Assembly (NCBI RefSeq): GCF_009807005.1
Contig: NZ_WUBR01000001.1
Location: 1,240,001 to 1,304,000 of the forward strand
Length of the DNA: 64,000 bases
From: Aurantiacibacter rhizosphaerae
GTDB taxonomy: Bacteria; Pseudomonadota; Alphaproteobacteria; Sphingomonadales; Sphingomonadaceae
Direction: 5' to 3'
The notes below the pieces were generated by a model. That model saw nothing but the letters and a program-made list of their open reading frames with translations. It did not search any database and was not told the DNA's origin. Shown piece after piece: positions 34,910-42,487 of the stretch. Made by a program: the position numbers and the translations under genes. The first letter of the stretch is position 1, and the number at the start of each line of letters is the position of its first letter.

Positions 34910-35677
34910 ATGAAGAATATCATTGAAACGATTGCGAAGGCCGAGCGCGGACTTCTGGGCACCTGGGTCAAGATCCCTTCGCTCGAAACTGTCGAATTGC
35001 TGGGCCATGCCGGTTTCGACTTCGTCGTGATCGACATGGAACACGCGCCCCACACCCTCGAAACGGCATACAAGCTGGTTTTCGCCGCGCAGGCCGCTGG
35101 CCTTGCTGCACTGGTGCGCTTGCCGGATTGTAGCGGCTCGACCATCCAGCCTTTGCTGGACGGAGGGGCGGATGGCCTGTTGGTGCCCCGCGTGACAAGC
35201 CTTGAGGATGCCGAGAGCGTTACGAGGAAAATGGTCTTCAGCCCGGCAGGGGAACGGGGCCTGGGCACGACATCGCGTGCAGGCCGCTGGGGGCTGGGCG
35301 AAATGTCCGACTATCTCGATCGAGGTGACAATCAATGCTTGCGGATGGTCCAGCTCGAAGATTGGAAGAACCTGGAGATGGCGGCAGAATATGCTGCGCT
35401 CGAAAACGTGAACGGCATTTTCATCGGTCACGGCGATTTGATGCTTTCCAGCGGCAAGCCATCGGCTGATCCCGAAGTCCGGGCGCTTACCAAGCAAGTG
35501 CTGGACGTGACACGGCGAGCCGGGATTGTTTCAGGAGCCGCAGCTGGAACGCCGGAGGAGGCAAAGCTCTATCTTGAAATGGGTTTCTCGCTGGTGATGG
35601 TGAGCAACGATGCGACGATCTTCGGCAGCGCCGCTAGAGAAGCGGTGCGGCGTGCGGCTCCCCCGGCAATCACCTGA
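34910..35677 (+). CDS. HpcH/HpaI family aldolase
   Basis: A 255-residue class II pyruvate-type aldolase. The catalytic His is in DMEHAPHTLE, the substrate Arg in LVRLPDCSG, and the metal ligands in VQLEDWKNLE and FIGHGDLMLS; LDGGADGLLVPRV is the family core. These enzymes split hydroxy-oxo acids into pyruvate (or glyoxylate) and an aldehyde, which could then go to the semialdehyde dehydrogenase. GAGGGCAGA lies just before ATG 34910. It is the last gene of the catabolic region before tRNA-Thr. Confidence 0.88.
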   Translation: MKNIIETIAKAERGLLGTWVKIPSLETVELLGHAGFDFVVIDMEHAPHTLETAYKLVFAAQAAGLAALVRLPDCSGSTIQPLLDGGADGLLVPRVTSLEDAESVTRKMVFSPAGERGLGTTSRAGRWGLGEMSDYLDRGDNQCLRMVQLEDWKNLEMAAEYAALENVNGIFIGHGDLMLSSGKPSADPEVRALTKQVLDVTRRAGIVSGAAAGTPEEAKLYLEMGFSLVMVSNDATIFGSAAREAVRRAAPPAIT

Positions 35678-35719
35678 CGATGGGTTTGCTGACTGGTGAG
35701 ATGCATTGCAATTCGGGGA

Positions 35720-35795
35720 TGGTGCCGGTTGAAGGATTCGAACCCTCGGCCTGATGATTACAAATCAACTGCTCTACCAACTGAGCTAAACCGGC
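35720..35795 (-). tRNA. tRNA-Thr (anticodon TGT)
   Basis: The minus strand reads GCCGGTTTAGCTCAGTTGGT and ends AACCGGC-A-CCA. The acceptor arms GCCGGTT/AACCGGC pair perfectly, the anticodon loop is TTTGTAA, and GGTTCGAATCC is the T-arm. The CCA is encoded. The gene is 76 nt long. Confidence 0.96.
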
Positions 35796-35959
35796 TTACC
35801 AATCGGACGATGGCCAATCGGGCGATGGCCCCTTTGTCCGAAACGCTTCGCAATGGCAAGTGGGTGCAGCTGTTCTTTGCGGCAAATCGCGCGAAAGTGC
35901 CGTTTGAAACCAAGTTGCGTTTGTGCTTCTATCGATGTGGGGCGAAGCAGGAGCATTGA

Positions 35960-36325
35960 ATGGATTCCCGTACCCAGGACCACCTGATTTTCGAGGCGCA
36001 TCGCAAGTCCACCGGCGTCAGCTACCTGCTGTGGTTCTTCTTCGGATTTCTTGGTGCACACCGGTTTTATATCGGGCGCACGCGCAGTGGGATCGTGCAG
36101 TTGCTGATGTGCCTTTCGGTGATCGGCATCATCCCGCTGGCGTTCTGGTGGCTGATAGACGCCTTCCTGATCCCGGACTTGGTGAGGGATGAAAACCTGG
36201 AAACCATTCGCAAGCTGGGCGCGCGTGAGCCGATGGCGCCGGAGCCACAGCTTGCCAAGCCCGCGCAGCCCGCCGCTTCTTTCGATCCGAGGGTGGAGGA
36301 AATTCGCGAGATGCGCCGCCGCTAG
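35960..36325 (+). CDS. TM2-domain membrane protein
   Basis: A 121-residue inner-membrane protein. The TM2 motif FFGFLGAHRFYIGRT is followed by a second hydrophobic helix (LLMCLSVIGIIPLAFWWLIDAF). The C-terminal third is soluble and Pro/Ala rich. TM2 proteins are short two-helix proteins of unknown function. CAGGAGCATTGA precedes ATG 35960. It is convergent with the next gene, 10 bp apart. Confidence 0.88.
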   Translation: MDSRTQDHLIFEAHRKSTGVSYLLWFFFGFLGAHRFYIGRTRSGIVQLLMCLSVIGIIPLAFWWLIDAFLIPDLVRDENLETIRKLGAREPMAPEPQLAKPAQPAASFDPRVEEIREMRRR

Positions 36326-36335
36326 GGCAAGAGGC

Positions 36336-37202
36336 TCACGCCACGCCGAAGGTCCACCCCTCCGTTTGCGCGACCTGCGCTGTCATGGCAGCGGGAGCCC
36401 ACAGCGCCGGATTGTCTGCCACCGTGCGCAGCCAGGCGGATGTCACCAGAGCATCGCTGGCGTGATCGTCTATCGCGCCCTTCGCGGCAATCGGCGGGCT
36501 GCCCAGATTGATCAGCGCTGCGTTCAATTCCTCAAACGTGCGCATTTTTGCGCGCGACGCGGTGCGACCGGCGGTGATCGCGGCAAGCGAGGTGTAGATC
36601 TCCACGATTACCGAGCCTTTGGCGGGCAGCGGATCGATGGGCCACACGGGCAGATGTCCGCGCAGGGCATGCAACATGCGCATGCCCGTGAGGCTGGATT
36701 TCCCGACCTGCGCCGCACCAACAAGGTTGAAGTTTGAATAGGGTTTGCAGCCAAGCTTCGCTTGTTCGATCTCTGTCACGCGGAAGCGGCCACGCCCACC
36801 GCCGAACCGCGCCCCCTCTCTCCCACCGTGACGCCGGAAATAGGCGCTGGCATCGGGATGATCGACAAAGCTGCTGGCGGCCAGATGTGGGTCATCAAGG
36901 CATATCCGTTCGATCATCTGCCACAGGCTGCGCGCGTCGGATGGGCTTTCGTGCCAGCCGGGAAAGAAGCTGCCGCAATCCACGAAGGGCAGCGATATGC
37001 CAAGGTCCAGACCAACCAGCGTTGCAGGCGGCAGATCGTCACGCAGCAGTGCCAGAACCTCTTGCCTGCTCCACCCCTTTTCGCGCTTCACCAGAACGGG
37101 CGCGCCGCCCTTCGCATCGGCAATCGCCATGGCGATCGCCTTGTGCCGGGGGCCGACCGCGCCTGACCAATCAATGGCGACGAAATGGCTGAACCGCGTC
37201 AA
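36336..37202 (-). CDS. DUF429-like protein, RNase H-type fold suspected
   Basis: A 288-residue soluble protein. The N-terminal FVAIDWSGAVG and a second Asp in LVGLDLGISLPF resemble the first strands of RNase H/hexokinase-like folds of the DUF429 type; ending DDHASDALVTSAW carries the late acidic motif of such proteins. Function unknown. The start is TTG 37202, overlapping the rarA stop (TTGA), so it is translated from the rarA message. An alternative start further in would remove the AIDWSG strand. Confidence 0.7.
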   Translation of the reverse strand: MTRFSHFVAIDWSGAVGPRHKAIAMAIADAKGGAPVLVKREKGWSRQEVLALLRDDLPPATLVGLDLGISLPFVDCGSFFPGWHESPSDARSLWQMIERICLDDPHLAASSFVDHPDASAYFRRHGGREGARFGGGRGRFRVTEIEQAKLGCKPYSNFNLVGAAQVGKSSLTGMRMLHALRGHLPVWPIDPLPAKGSVIVEIYTSLAAITAGRTASRAKMRTFEELNAALINLGSPPIAAKGAIDDHASDALVTSAWLRTVADNPALWAPAAMTAQVAQTEGWTFGVA

Positions 37203-38512
37203 TCCCGCTCGGCTCTCAGCTTGTTCCAGTAATCCAGACGCTTGGAAATCTCCCGCTCGAACCCGCGCTCCACAGGTGCGTAATAGGTTTGCGGCTGCAT
37301 TTCGGCTGGCCAGTAATTATCGCCGGAAAAGCCTTCCTCCGCATCGTGATCATAGGTGTAGCCCTTGCCGTAGCCGACGTCCTTCATCAGCTTGGTTGGC
37401 GCGTTCACGATGTTCATCGGTGGCATCAGGCTGCCCGTTTCCCTGGCGCTTTTGAAGGCGGATTTCTGCGCCTTGTAAACGGCATTGGATTTGGGAGCGG
37501 TCGCGACATAAAGGCACGCTTGCACCAGGGCAAGCTCGCCCTCCGGACTGCCGAGGAACTGGTACGCATCCTTGGCGGCCATGCATTGGGTCAACGCCTG
37601 CGGATCGGCAAGGCCGATATCCTCCACCGCCATGCGGATCAGGCGCCGGGCAACGAACAGCGGTTCTTCTCCCGCCACCAGCATGCGCGCCATGTAATAG
37701 AGCGCAGCCTGCGGATCAGAGCCGCGCACGGCCTTGTGAAGGGCGGAGATCAGATTGTAATGCCCTTCGCGATCCTTGTCATACACGGCCACGCGGCGTT
37801 GCAAGAATTGCCCCAAGGCAGCAGGATCCAGCGGTTCCTCGATCTTGGCGGCGTAGAGCGTTTCCGCCTGGTTAAGCAGGAAGCGTCCGTCTCCATCGGC
37901 CGATGCGATCAGGGCTTCGCGCGCCGGCTGGGTTACGGGTAGGGGGCCTTCCAGCTCCTCTGCACGGTCCAGCAGGCGGCCAAGCGCCTCTGCATCAAGG
38001 CGGTGCAGGATCAGCACCTGCGCACGGCTGAGCAATGCGGCGTTGAGCTCGAACGAGGGGTTTTCCGTGGTCGCGCCAACCAGCGTCACCAGGCCGCGTT
38101 CGACAAACGGCAGGAAGCCATCCTGCTGCGCGCGATTGAACCGATGAATCTCGTCCACGAACAGCAGGGTTCGCTGGCCCGCCTGCTGCGCCTTTTCGGC
38201 GGCGGCGAAGGCCTTTTTCAAATCCGCAACGCCGCTGAACACGGCGCTGACAGCCTCGTACCGCATGCCCACGGCGGCTGCCAGCAGGCGCGCGATACTG
38301 GTTTTGCCAGTACCCGGCGGACCCCATAATATCGTGCTGGAAAGCTTTCCGGCGGCCACCATCCGGCCAATCGCGCCCTCCGGACCGGTGATGTGCTCCT
38401 GCCCAATAATCTCGGCAAGGGTGCGGGGACGAAGGCGATCTGCCAGCGGAGCGTCATCGCTCACCACTTCGGGTGCGGATTGCGGTGTATCATCGGCAAA
38501 GAGATCGGCCAT
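37199..38512 (-). CDS. rarA: Replication-associated recombination protein A (AAA+ ATPase)
   Basis: A 437-residue AAA+ ATPase of the RarA/MgsA/WRNIP1 family, which acts at stalled replication forks. Walker A is GPPGTGKTSIARLL, Walker B is LLFVDEIHRFN, sensor 1 is in GATTENPSF. The C-terminal MgsA domain follows (DPQALTQCMAAKDAYQFLGSPEGE and MPPMNIVNAPTKLMKD). Length is typical. It is divergent from the padR-like gene, 120 bp away, and coupled to a DUF429-like gene downstream. Confidence 0.95.
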   Translation of the reverse strand: MADLFADDTPQSAPEVVSDDAPLADRLRPRTLAEIIGQEHITGPEGAIGRMVAAGKLSSTILWGPPGTGKTSIARLLAAAVGMRYEAVSAVFSGVADLKKAFAAAEKAQQAGQRTLLFVDEIHRFNRAQQDGFLPFVERGLVTLVGATTENPSFELNAALLSRAQVLILHRLDAEALGRLLDRAEELEGPLPVTQPAREALIASADGDGRFLLNQAETLYAAKIEEPLDPAALGQFLQRRVAVYDKDREGHYNLISALHKAVRGSDPQAALYYMARMLVAGEEPLFVARRLIRMAVEDIGLADPQALTQCMAAKDAYQFLGSPEGELALVQACLYVATAPKSNAVYKAQKSAFKSARETGSLMPPMNIVNAPTKLMKDVGYGKGYTYDHDAEEGFSGDNYWPAEMQPQTYYAPVERGFEREISKRLDYWNKLRAERD

Positions 38513-38590
38513 ACCCGCCTATGTAGCGCCTCTGCCTGCGCGAAGTAGGGCGCGCGGCAAATTTTTCACCGGCTCTTGTTAAGATAGCAC

Positions 38591-38604
38591 TAAGATATAT
38601 CTTA
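38591..38604. promoter_or_regulatory. TAAGATATATCTTA palindrome before the padR-like gene
   Basis: A perfect 14-bp palindrome sits 29 bp before ATG 38633. A partial copy, TTAAGATAG, lies just upstream at 38579-38587. PadR proteins usually repress their own gene through such AT-rich palindromes, so autoregulation is likely. Confidence 0.55.
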
Positions 38605-38632
38605 AGCGCGTGGGATATATTGGAGAGCACGG

Positions 38633-39544
38633 ATGAGCAAGAACGACGCAAAACCCCCCAAGCCGCCGAAACCGCCCAAGGCACCCAAGCCGGGCAACGC
38701 GCGCCGACGTGGCGCGAAGGGCGAAATCGTGGAGCCTGAGGGTATCGAAGGCCAGATTGACGAATATCATGAGGGCGAGGACTTTAACGTCGATATCGAC
38801 GTGGAGATTGACGACACTGAAGAGGATGAGGGCATGGGTAATCGCGGATCACACCGCTATCGCCGCCGTGCCTATCGCAGCAATGATCTGTTCGGTGCAG
38901 AGGGCCTGTTCGGCCAGGATGGCCCGTTTGGCACGGGCGGCCCCTTCGGCCCCGATGGCCCCTTCGGCAAGGATGGACCTTTCGGAAAGGACGGCATGTT
39001 CGGACCCGGCGGCTTGTTCGCCAAGAGCGGCAAGGCCCGGCGTAGAGAGCATGTGCAGCCTCATGGCGGGGATGCCCCGCGCAGGCGTCGCCTGTTCGGG
39101 CCGGGCGAGTTGCGTCTCGTCCTGCTGGCCATGTTGGCAGAGGAGCCGCGCCACGGTTATGAGCTGATAAAGGCGCTGGAAGAGATGACGGCGGGTTCCT
39201 ATTCGCCCAGTCCCGGCACCATTTATCCCACATTGCAAATGCTGGCCGACGAGGGCGTCATCGCCGAAAAGACCAGCGACGATGCAAGGAAGCTGTTCCA
39301 GGCGACCAAGTCCGGCCTTGGCGAATTGCAGGACCGGCAGGATGAGCTGGAAGAATTGTGGGCACGTTTGGGCCGCAAGCGGGAACGCGCACGTCCAACT
39401 GGTTCAGCAGAGCTTTTCCGCGCCATGGGCAACCTTGGTTCGGTGCTGACAAATAAGGCATCGAAAGGCGGGTTGAAAGATATGGACAAGGACAAGGTCG
39501 TCGACCTGATCGACGAACTGGCACGCAAGATAGAGCGCCTGTAG
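38633..39544 (+). CDS. PadR-family regulator with Pro-rich, acidic and hexapeptide-repeat N-terminus
   Basis: A 303-residue protein. The PadR winged-helix domain is in the second half (about residues 155-235: LRLVLLAMLAEEPRHGYELI and SPSPGTIYPTLQML), and a C-terminal helix ends the protein. The first 150 residues are unusual: a PPKPPK-rich start, an acidic stretch (about 48-67), and seven tandem G-[LPM]-F-G-x-D type hexapeptides at residues 91-132. PadR proteins are normally 100-200 residues. A GGAGAG motif precedes ATG 38633. The tail may mediate protein contacts or phase behaviour. Confidence 0.85.
   Translation: MSKNDAKPPKPPKPPKAPKPGNARRRGAKGEIVEPEGIEGQIDEYHEGEDFNVDIDVEIDDTEEDEGMGNRGSHRYRRRAYRSNDLFGAEGLFGQDGPFGTGGPFGPDGPFGKDGPFGKDGMFGPGGLFAKSGKARRREHVQPHGGDAPRRRRLFGPGELRLVLLAMLAEEPRHGYELIKALEEMTAGSYSPSPGTIYPTLQMLADEGVIAEKTSDDARKLFQATKSGLGELQDRQDELEELWARLGRKRERARPTGSAELFRAMGNLGSVLTNKASKGGLKDMDKDKVVDLIDELARKIERL
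38903..39028 (+). repeat. Seven 18-nt units coding a G-x-F-G-x-D repeat in the padR-like gene
   Basis: Seven in-frame 18-nt units encode GLFGQD, GPFGTG, GPFGPD, GPFGKD, GPFGKD, GMFGPG and GLFAKS. Wobble positions differ between units, so the repeat is not a very recent expansion. Confidence 0.8.
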
Positions 39545-39559
39545 CATTGTGAACTATTT

Positions 39560-39598
39560 CCTGTTGCGTTGATTTATGTTATTAAACATCGCAACAGG
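39560..39598 (+). promoter_or_regulatory. Inverted repeat covering the Shine-Dalgarno of the next gene
   Basis: CCTGTTGCG (39560-39568) pairs with CGCAACAGG (39590-39598) across an AT-rich 21-nt loop. The right arm includes part of the AGGGA ribosome binding site of ATG 39609. It could be an RNA switch or a repressor operator. Confidence 0.4.
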
Positions 39599-39608
39599 GA
39601 GTTTGCGA

Positions 39609-40043
39609 ATGGCCATCATGGAACGGCGTACACCATGGCATTTCTGGCTGGTGACCATATTGGCGCTGCTGTTTTACGGTGGCGGCTCTTATAACTACTT
39701 GATGATGCAGTCAGATAATGCTGCGTATCTTGAAAGTTACACACCCGAACAACTCGCCTATTTCGAAACTGCGCCGATATGGTTCGATGCCGCGTGGGCC
39801 ATTGGCGTATGGTTCGCGCTGCTTGGCGCGCTGCTGATGCTGCTGAAAAGCCGGTTCGCGGTTTCAGCCTTGCTGCTGGGGTTGGTGGGATTTGCCATAG
39901 CAACGCTGCACCAGTTTTCTGGCGCGGCGCCTGCCAGCATGACCACTGGACTGGGCATGATCTCAACGATTGTGCTGGGCGTCATCCAGGTGGCAATCTT
40001 CGTATACGCGATGGCCATGGCGCGCAAACGCGTTTTACGCTGA
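39609..40043 (+). CDS. Small four-helix membrane protein, unknown function
   Basis: A 144-residue membrane protein with about four hydrophobic segments (WLVTILALLFYGGG, AAWAIGVWFALLGALLML, VSALLLGLVGFAIA, ISTIVLGVIQVAIFVYA). A soluble loop with DNAAYLESYTPEQLAYFE lies after the first helix, a signature I associate with sphingomonad membrane proteins annotated as hypothetical. AGGGA precedes ATG 39609. It is convergent with the glycosyltransferase gene (9-bp overlap). No function is claimed. Confidence 0.8.
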   Translation: MAIMERRTPWHFWLVTILALLFYGGGSYNYLMMQSDNAAYLESYTPEQLAYFETAPIWFDAAWAIGVWFALLGALLMLLKSRFAVSALLLGLVGFAIATLHQFSGAAPASMTTGLGMISTIVLGVIQVAIFVYAMAMARKRVLR

Positions 40044-41204
40044 TTTCGCTTTGGCTTCGTCCCGGCGCTGCTCAATCAAACGCAGATAGGTATCGGCCAC
40101 CGCGCCGTTGATCGTATCCCAGTCGAATGCATCGGCACGCTTTGCGCCCGCTCTTCCGTGCGATTGCCGCAGTTCCGGATCGGCGGAATAGGCGGCAAGC
40201 TTGTCCGAATAGGCGGCGATGTCGCGCGGGGGTACCAGATATCCGGTCTCCCCATCGATCACCAGGCTTGATGCGCCTGTTGCATCCGCTGCCACCACCG
40301 GCACGCCGCAGGCCATCGCCTCCAGCGTTACATTGCCGAATGTCTCTGTAACAGAAGGGTTCAGCAGTACATCCATGCTGGCCACCGCACGGCCAAGATC
40401 CTTGCCCTGCTGGAATCCGATGAACTTCGCCTCCGGCACCTTGTCCGCGAAAAAGTCCTTCGCCGGTCCTTCGCCGATTACCAGAACCTGATGCGCGACA
40501 TTGCGCCGGCGCAATTCCACCATCGTTTCTGCAAAGATATCGATGCCCTTTTCCAGCACCAGCCGGCCCAGAAAGCCCACCACCATATCGCCATCGGCAA
40601 TGCCGAGGGATCGCCGCCATTCCAGATCGCGCTGCTGCGGTGTGAACACGCTGCGGTCCACCCCGCGGGACCATGTGCCGATATCATCGTGCATGCCCTG
40701 TTCGCGCAGCTCTGCAATCATGCTGGCCGATGGCGCGACGATCGCGTCGCATCGCTGATAGAACCGCCGCAGCAGGGCCACGAACAGCGGCTCCACAAAA
40801 CCAAACCCATAATAGCGCGGATATGTTTCGAACCTTGTGTGGACGCTGGCCAGCACCGGTTTCCCCTGCGCACGCGCCCAGGTGAGGGCGCGGTGGCCGG
40901 CCACGTCGGGGCTGGATAGATGCACGATATTGGGATCGAACTCTGCAAGGTTTTCCTTAATCGGATCGCCAAGGCCGGTGGAAAACTGATATTCACCACG
41001 GCCCGGAATCGGCACCGAGGGCAGGCTCACAAGCTCTCCTGCAGGCTCAAACGCCGGGGTGTCGGTGGTGGGCGAATACACGCGCACCTGCGCGCCCTGG
41101 CGCAGCAGGTAATCCACCAGCCGGTTAAGCGCCTGGTTCGCCCCATCGCGGACGTAGTTGTAATTGCCACTAAACAGGGCCACGCGAAGGTCCGAACTTT
41201 TCAT
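40035..41204 (-). CDS. Glycosyltransferase family 4 protein
   Basis: A 389-residue GT-B fold glycosyltransferase that uses a nucleotide sugar donor. The N-terminal domain starts with VALFSGNYNYVRDG. The C-terminal donor domain carries GFLGRLVLEKGID and the E-x7-E motif in TETFGNVTLEAMACGVPVV. It resembles GDP-mannose- or UDP-sugar-dependent glycolipid enzymes. ATG 41204 (MKSSDLRVALF) is used; an upstream frame to 41375 is unlikely coding. It probably modifies an envelope glycolipid; acceptor unknown. Confidence 0.85.
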   Translation of the reverse strand: MKSSDLRVALFSGNYNYVRDGANQALNRLVDYLLRQGAQVRVYSPTTDTPAFEPAGELVSLPSVPIPGRGEYQFSTGLGDPIKENLAEFDPNIVHLSSPDVAGHRALTWARAQGKPVLASVHTRFETYPRYYGFGFVEPLFVALLRRFYQRCDAIVAPSASMIAELREQGMHDDIGTWSRGVDRSVFTPQQRDLEWRRSLGIADGDMVVGFLGRLVLEKGIDIFAETMVELRRRNVAHQVLVIGEGPAKDFFADKVPEAKFIGFQQGKDLGRAVASMDVLLNPSVTETFGNVTLEAMACGVPVVAADATGASSLVIDGETGYLVPPRDIAAYSDKLAAYSADPELRQSHGRAGAKRADAFDWDTINGAVADTYLRLIEQRRDEAKAKSA

Positions 41205-41340
41205 CGTTGCAGCCTTTAATGGAGGCGAGGCGGATTGGCGAGTGTCAGCACACGAAGTTGTCACGCTGAATGCAGAATGCCGCATGAAGCATAGTCGGCC
41301 ACGGCCGGAACGGGGAAGCCCGGCGCGGCGTTGGGTGGGA

Positions 41341-42096
41341 ATGGATATCAGCGAAATCGCCATCACCGCAGCCATGGCCAGTGGCTTTATCGCTATTCAC
41401 CTGATGGTGCGCCGCCTGAATTTCCTGGATGCAACGCCGCGCAGTGGCTGGCTGTCTTTCGCAGGCGGTGTCGCGGTATCCTATGTGTTCCTGCACGTGC
41501 TGCCCGATATCGCCCTTCATCAGCGCGAATTTGCAGATGGCATGGGCGTGGGTGCCAAGGAAGCGGAGAGCATAATCTACTCCCTCACCCTTGCCGGCCT
41601 CGCGGTGTTTTACGGGCTGGAACGGGCCGTGAAGATGAGCCGTGGCGAAAGCCGCAAGGCGGGTGAGGGCGACAAGATGGGCAACCGGGTGCTCTACCTG
41701 CACCTTGTCACCTACGGCACGCTGAACGCGTTGATCGGCTATCTGCTGCTGCACCGGGAGGATGCCGGCGCATGGTCGCTGGGACTGTATTTCGTCGCGC
41801 TGGGGCTGCATTTCTTCACCGCCGATTTCGGCATGCGACAGGATCATCCCGAGGCTTATGACAGGCTGGGGCGCTGGGTGATCAGTGCAGCGGTGCTGGG
41901 CGGCTGGGTGCTGGGGCTGGTGGTTGATCTGTCCCCCGTGCTTGTCGGCTGTCTGTTCGCGTTCCTGGCGGGCGGCATCATCCTGAACGTCTTGAAGGAG
42001 GAACTGCCCGAGGAACGCCAGAGCTATTTCATGCCATTCGTGGTAGGCGTATTGCTATATGCCGGGCTGATCCTGGCAGAGCGCCACTGGGTTTGA
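41341..42096 (+). CDS. Polytopic membrane protein, ZIP-like features
   Basis: A 251-residue membrane protein with about seven or eight hydrophobic segments. VAVSYVFLHVLPDIALH and LHFFTADFGMRQDHPEAYD place His/Asp near membrane segments, and ZIP-type metal transporters have such patterns, but the canonical HNxxD-type motif is not seen. The upstream frame start at 41164 is within the 5' region of the divergent glycosyltransferase; ATG 41341 after GGGTGGGA is preferred. It is followed 7 bp later by a lipoprotein gene. Confidence 0.7.
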   Translation: MDISEIAITAAMASGFIAIHLMVRRLNFLDATPRSGWLSFAGGVAVSYVFLHVLPDIALHQREFADGMGVGAKEAESIIYSLTLAGLAVFYGLERAVKMSRGESRKAGEGDKMGNRVLYLHLVTYGTLNALIGYLLLHREDAGAWSLGLYFVALGLHFFTADFGMRQDHPEAYDRLGRWVISAAVLGGWVLGLVVDLSPVLVGCLFAFLAGGIILNVLKEELPEERQSYFMPFVVGVLLYAGLILAERHWV

Positions 42097-42103
42097 GGCG
42101 CCG

Positions 42104-42481
42104 ATGTCAGCAAGGCTTGCATGCATACTCGCAATATCGCTGAATTGCGCAGCCTGCTCTGGCGAGGCGCCGGAAAAGGCGGCGGGTGCAAAAATTCAGG
42201 AATCGCACGCGATTCCCACACGATTTCGCGGACTATGGGCGGAGATGCCTGCCGCCTGCCTCACCCATAATACGCGGCGCTATGAAATCAGCGCAATCCA
42301 GATAGATCGCGCCGATTTCTCAGGCCGGGTGGAGGGTGTGACCTTCTCCGAGACTGCGGCAGACGTTCACCTGTCCATGCCGAAGGGGGAGGCGCTTTTC
42401 CGCATAGAACTGGACGACGCCAACACCATGCGCGCGCATTATGGGCAGCGGGAAGAATTTATCCTTCGCCGCTGCCGTTAA
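42104..42481 (+). CDS. Small lipoprotein, unknown function
   Basis: A 125-residue protein. The signal ends in the lipobox NCAAC, followed by a soluble domain with two Cys (MPAACLTH and LRRCR at the end) that could form a disulfide. It starts 7 bp after the membrane protein and is convergent with typA, 6 bp apart. I do not recognise the family. Confidence 0.75.
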   Translation: MSARLACILAISLNCAACSGEAPEKAAGAKIQESHAIPTRFRGLWAEMPAACLTHNTRRYEISAIQIDRADFSGRVEGVTFSETAADVHLSMPKGEALFRIELDDANTMRAHYGQREEFILRRCR

Positions 42482-42487
42482 TATGCA

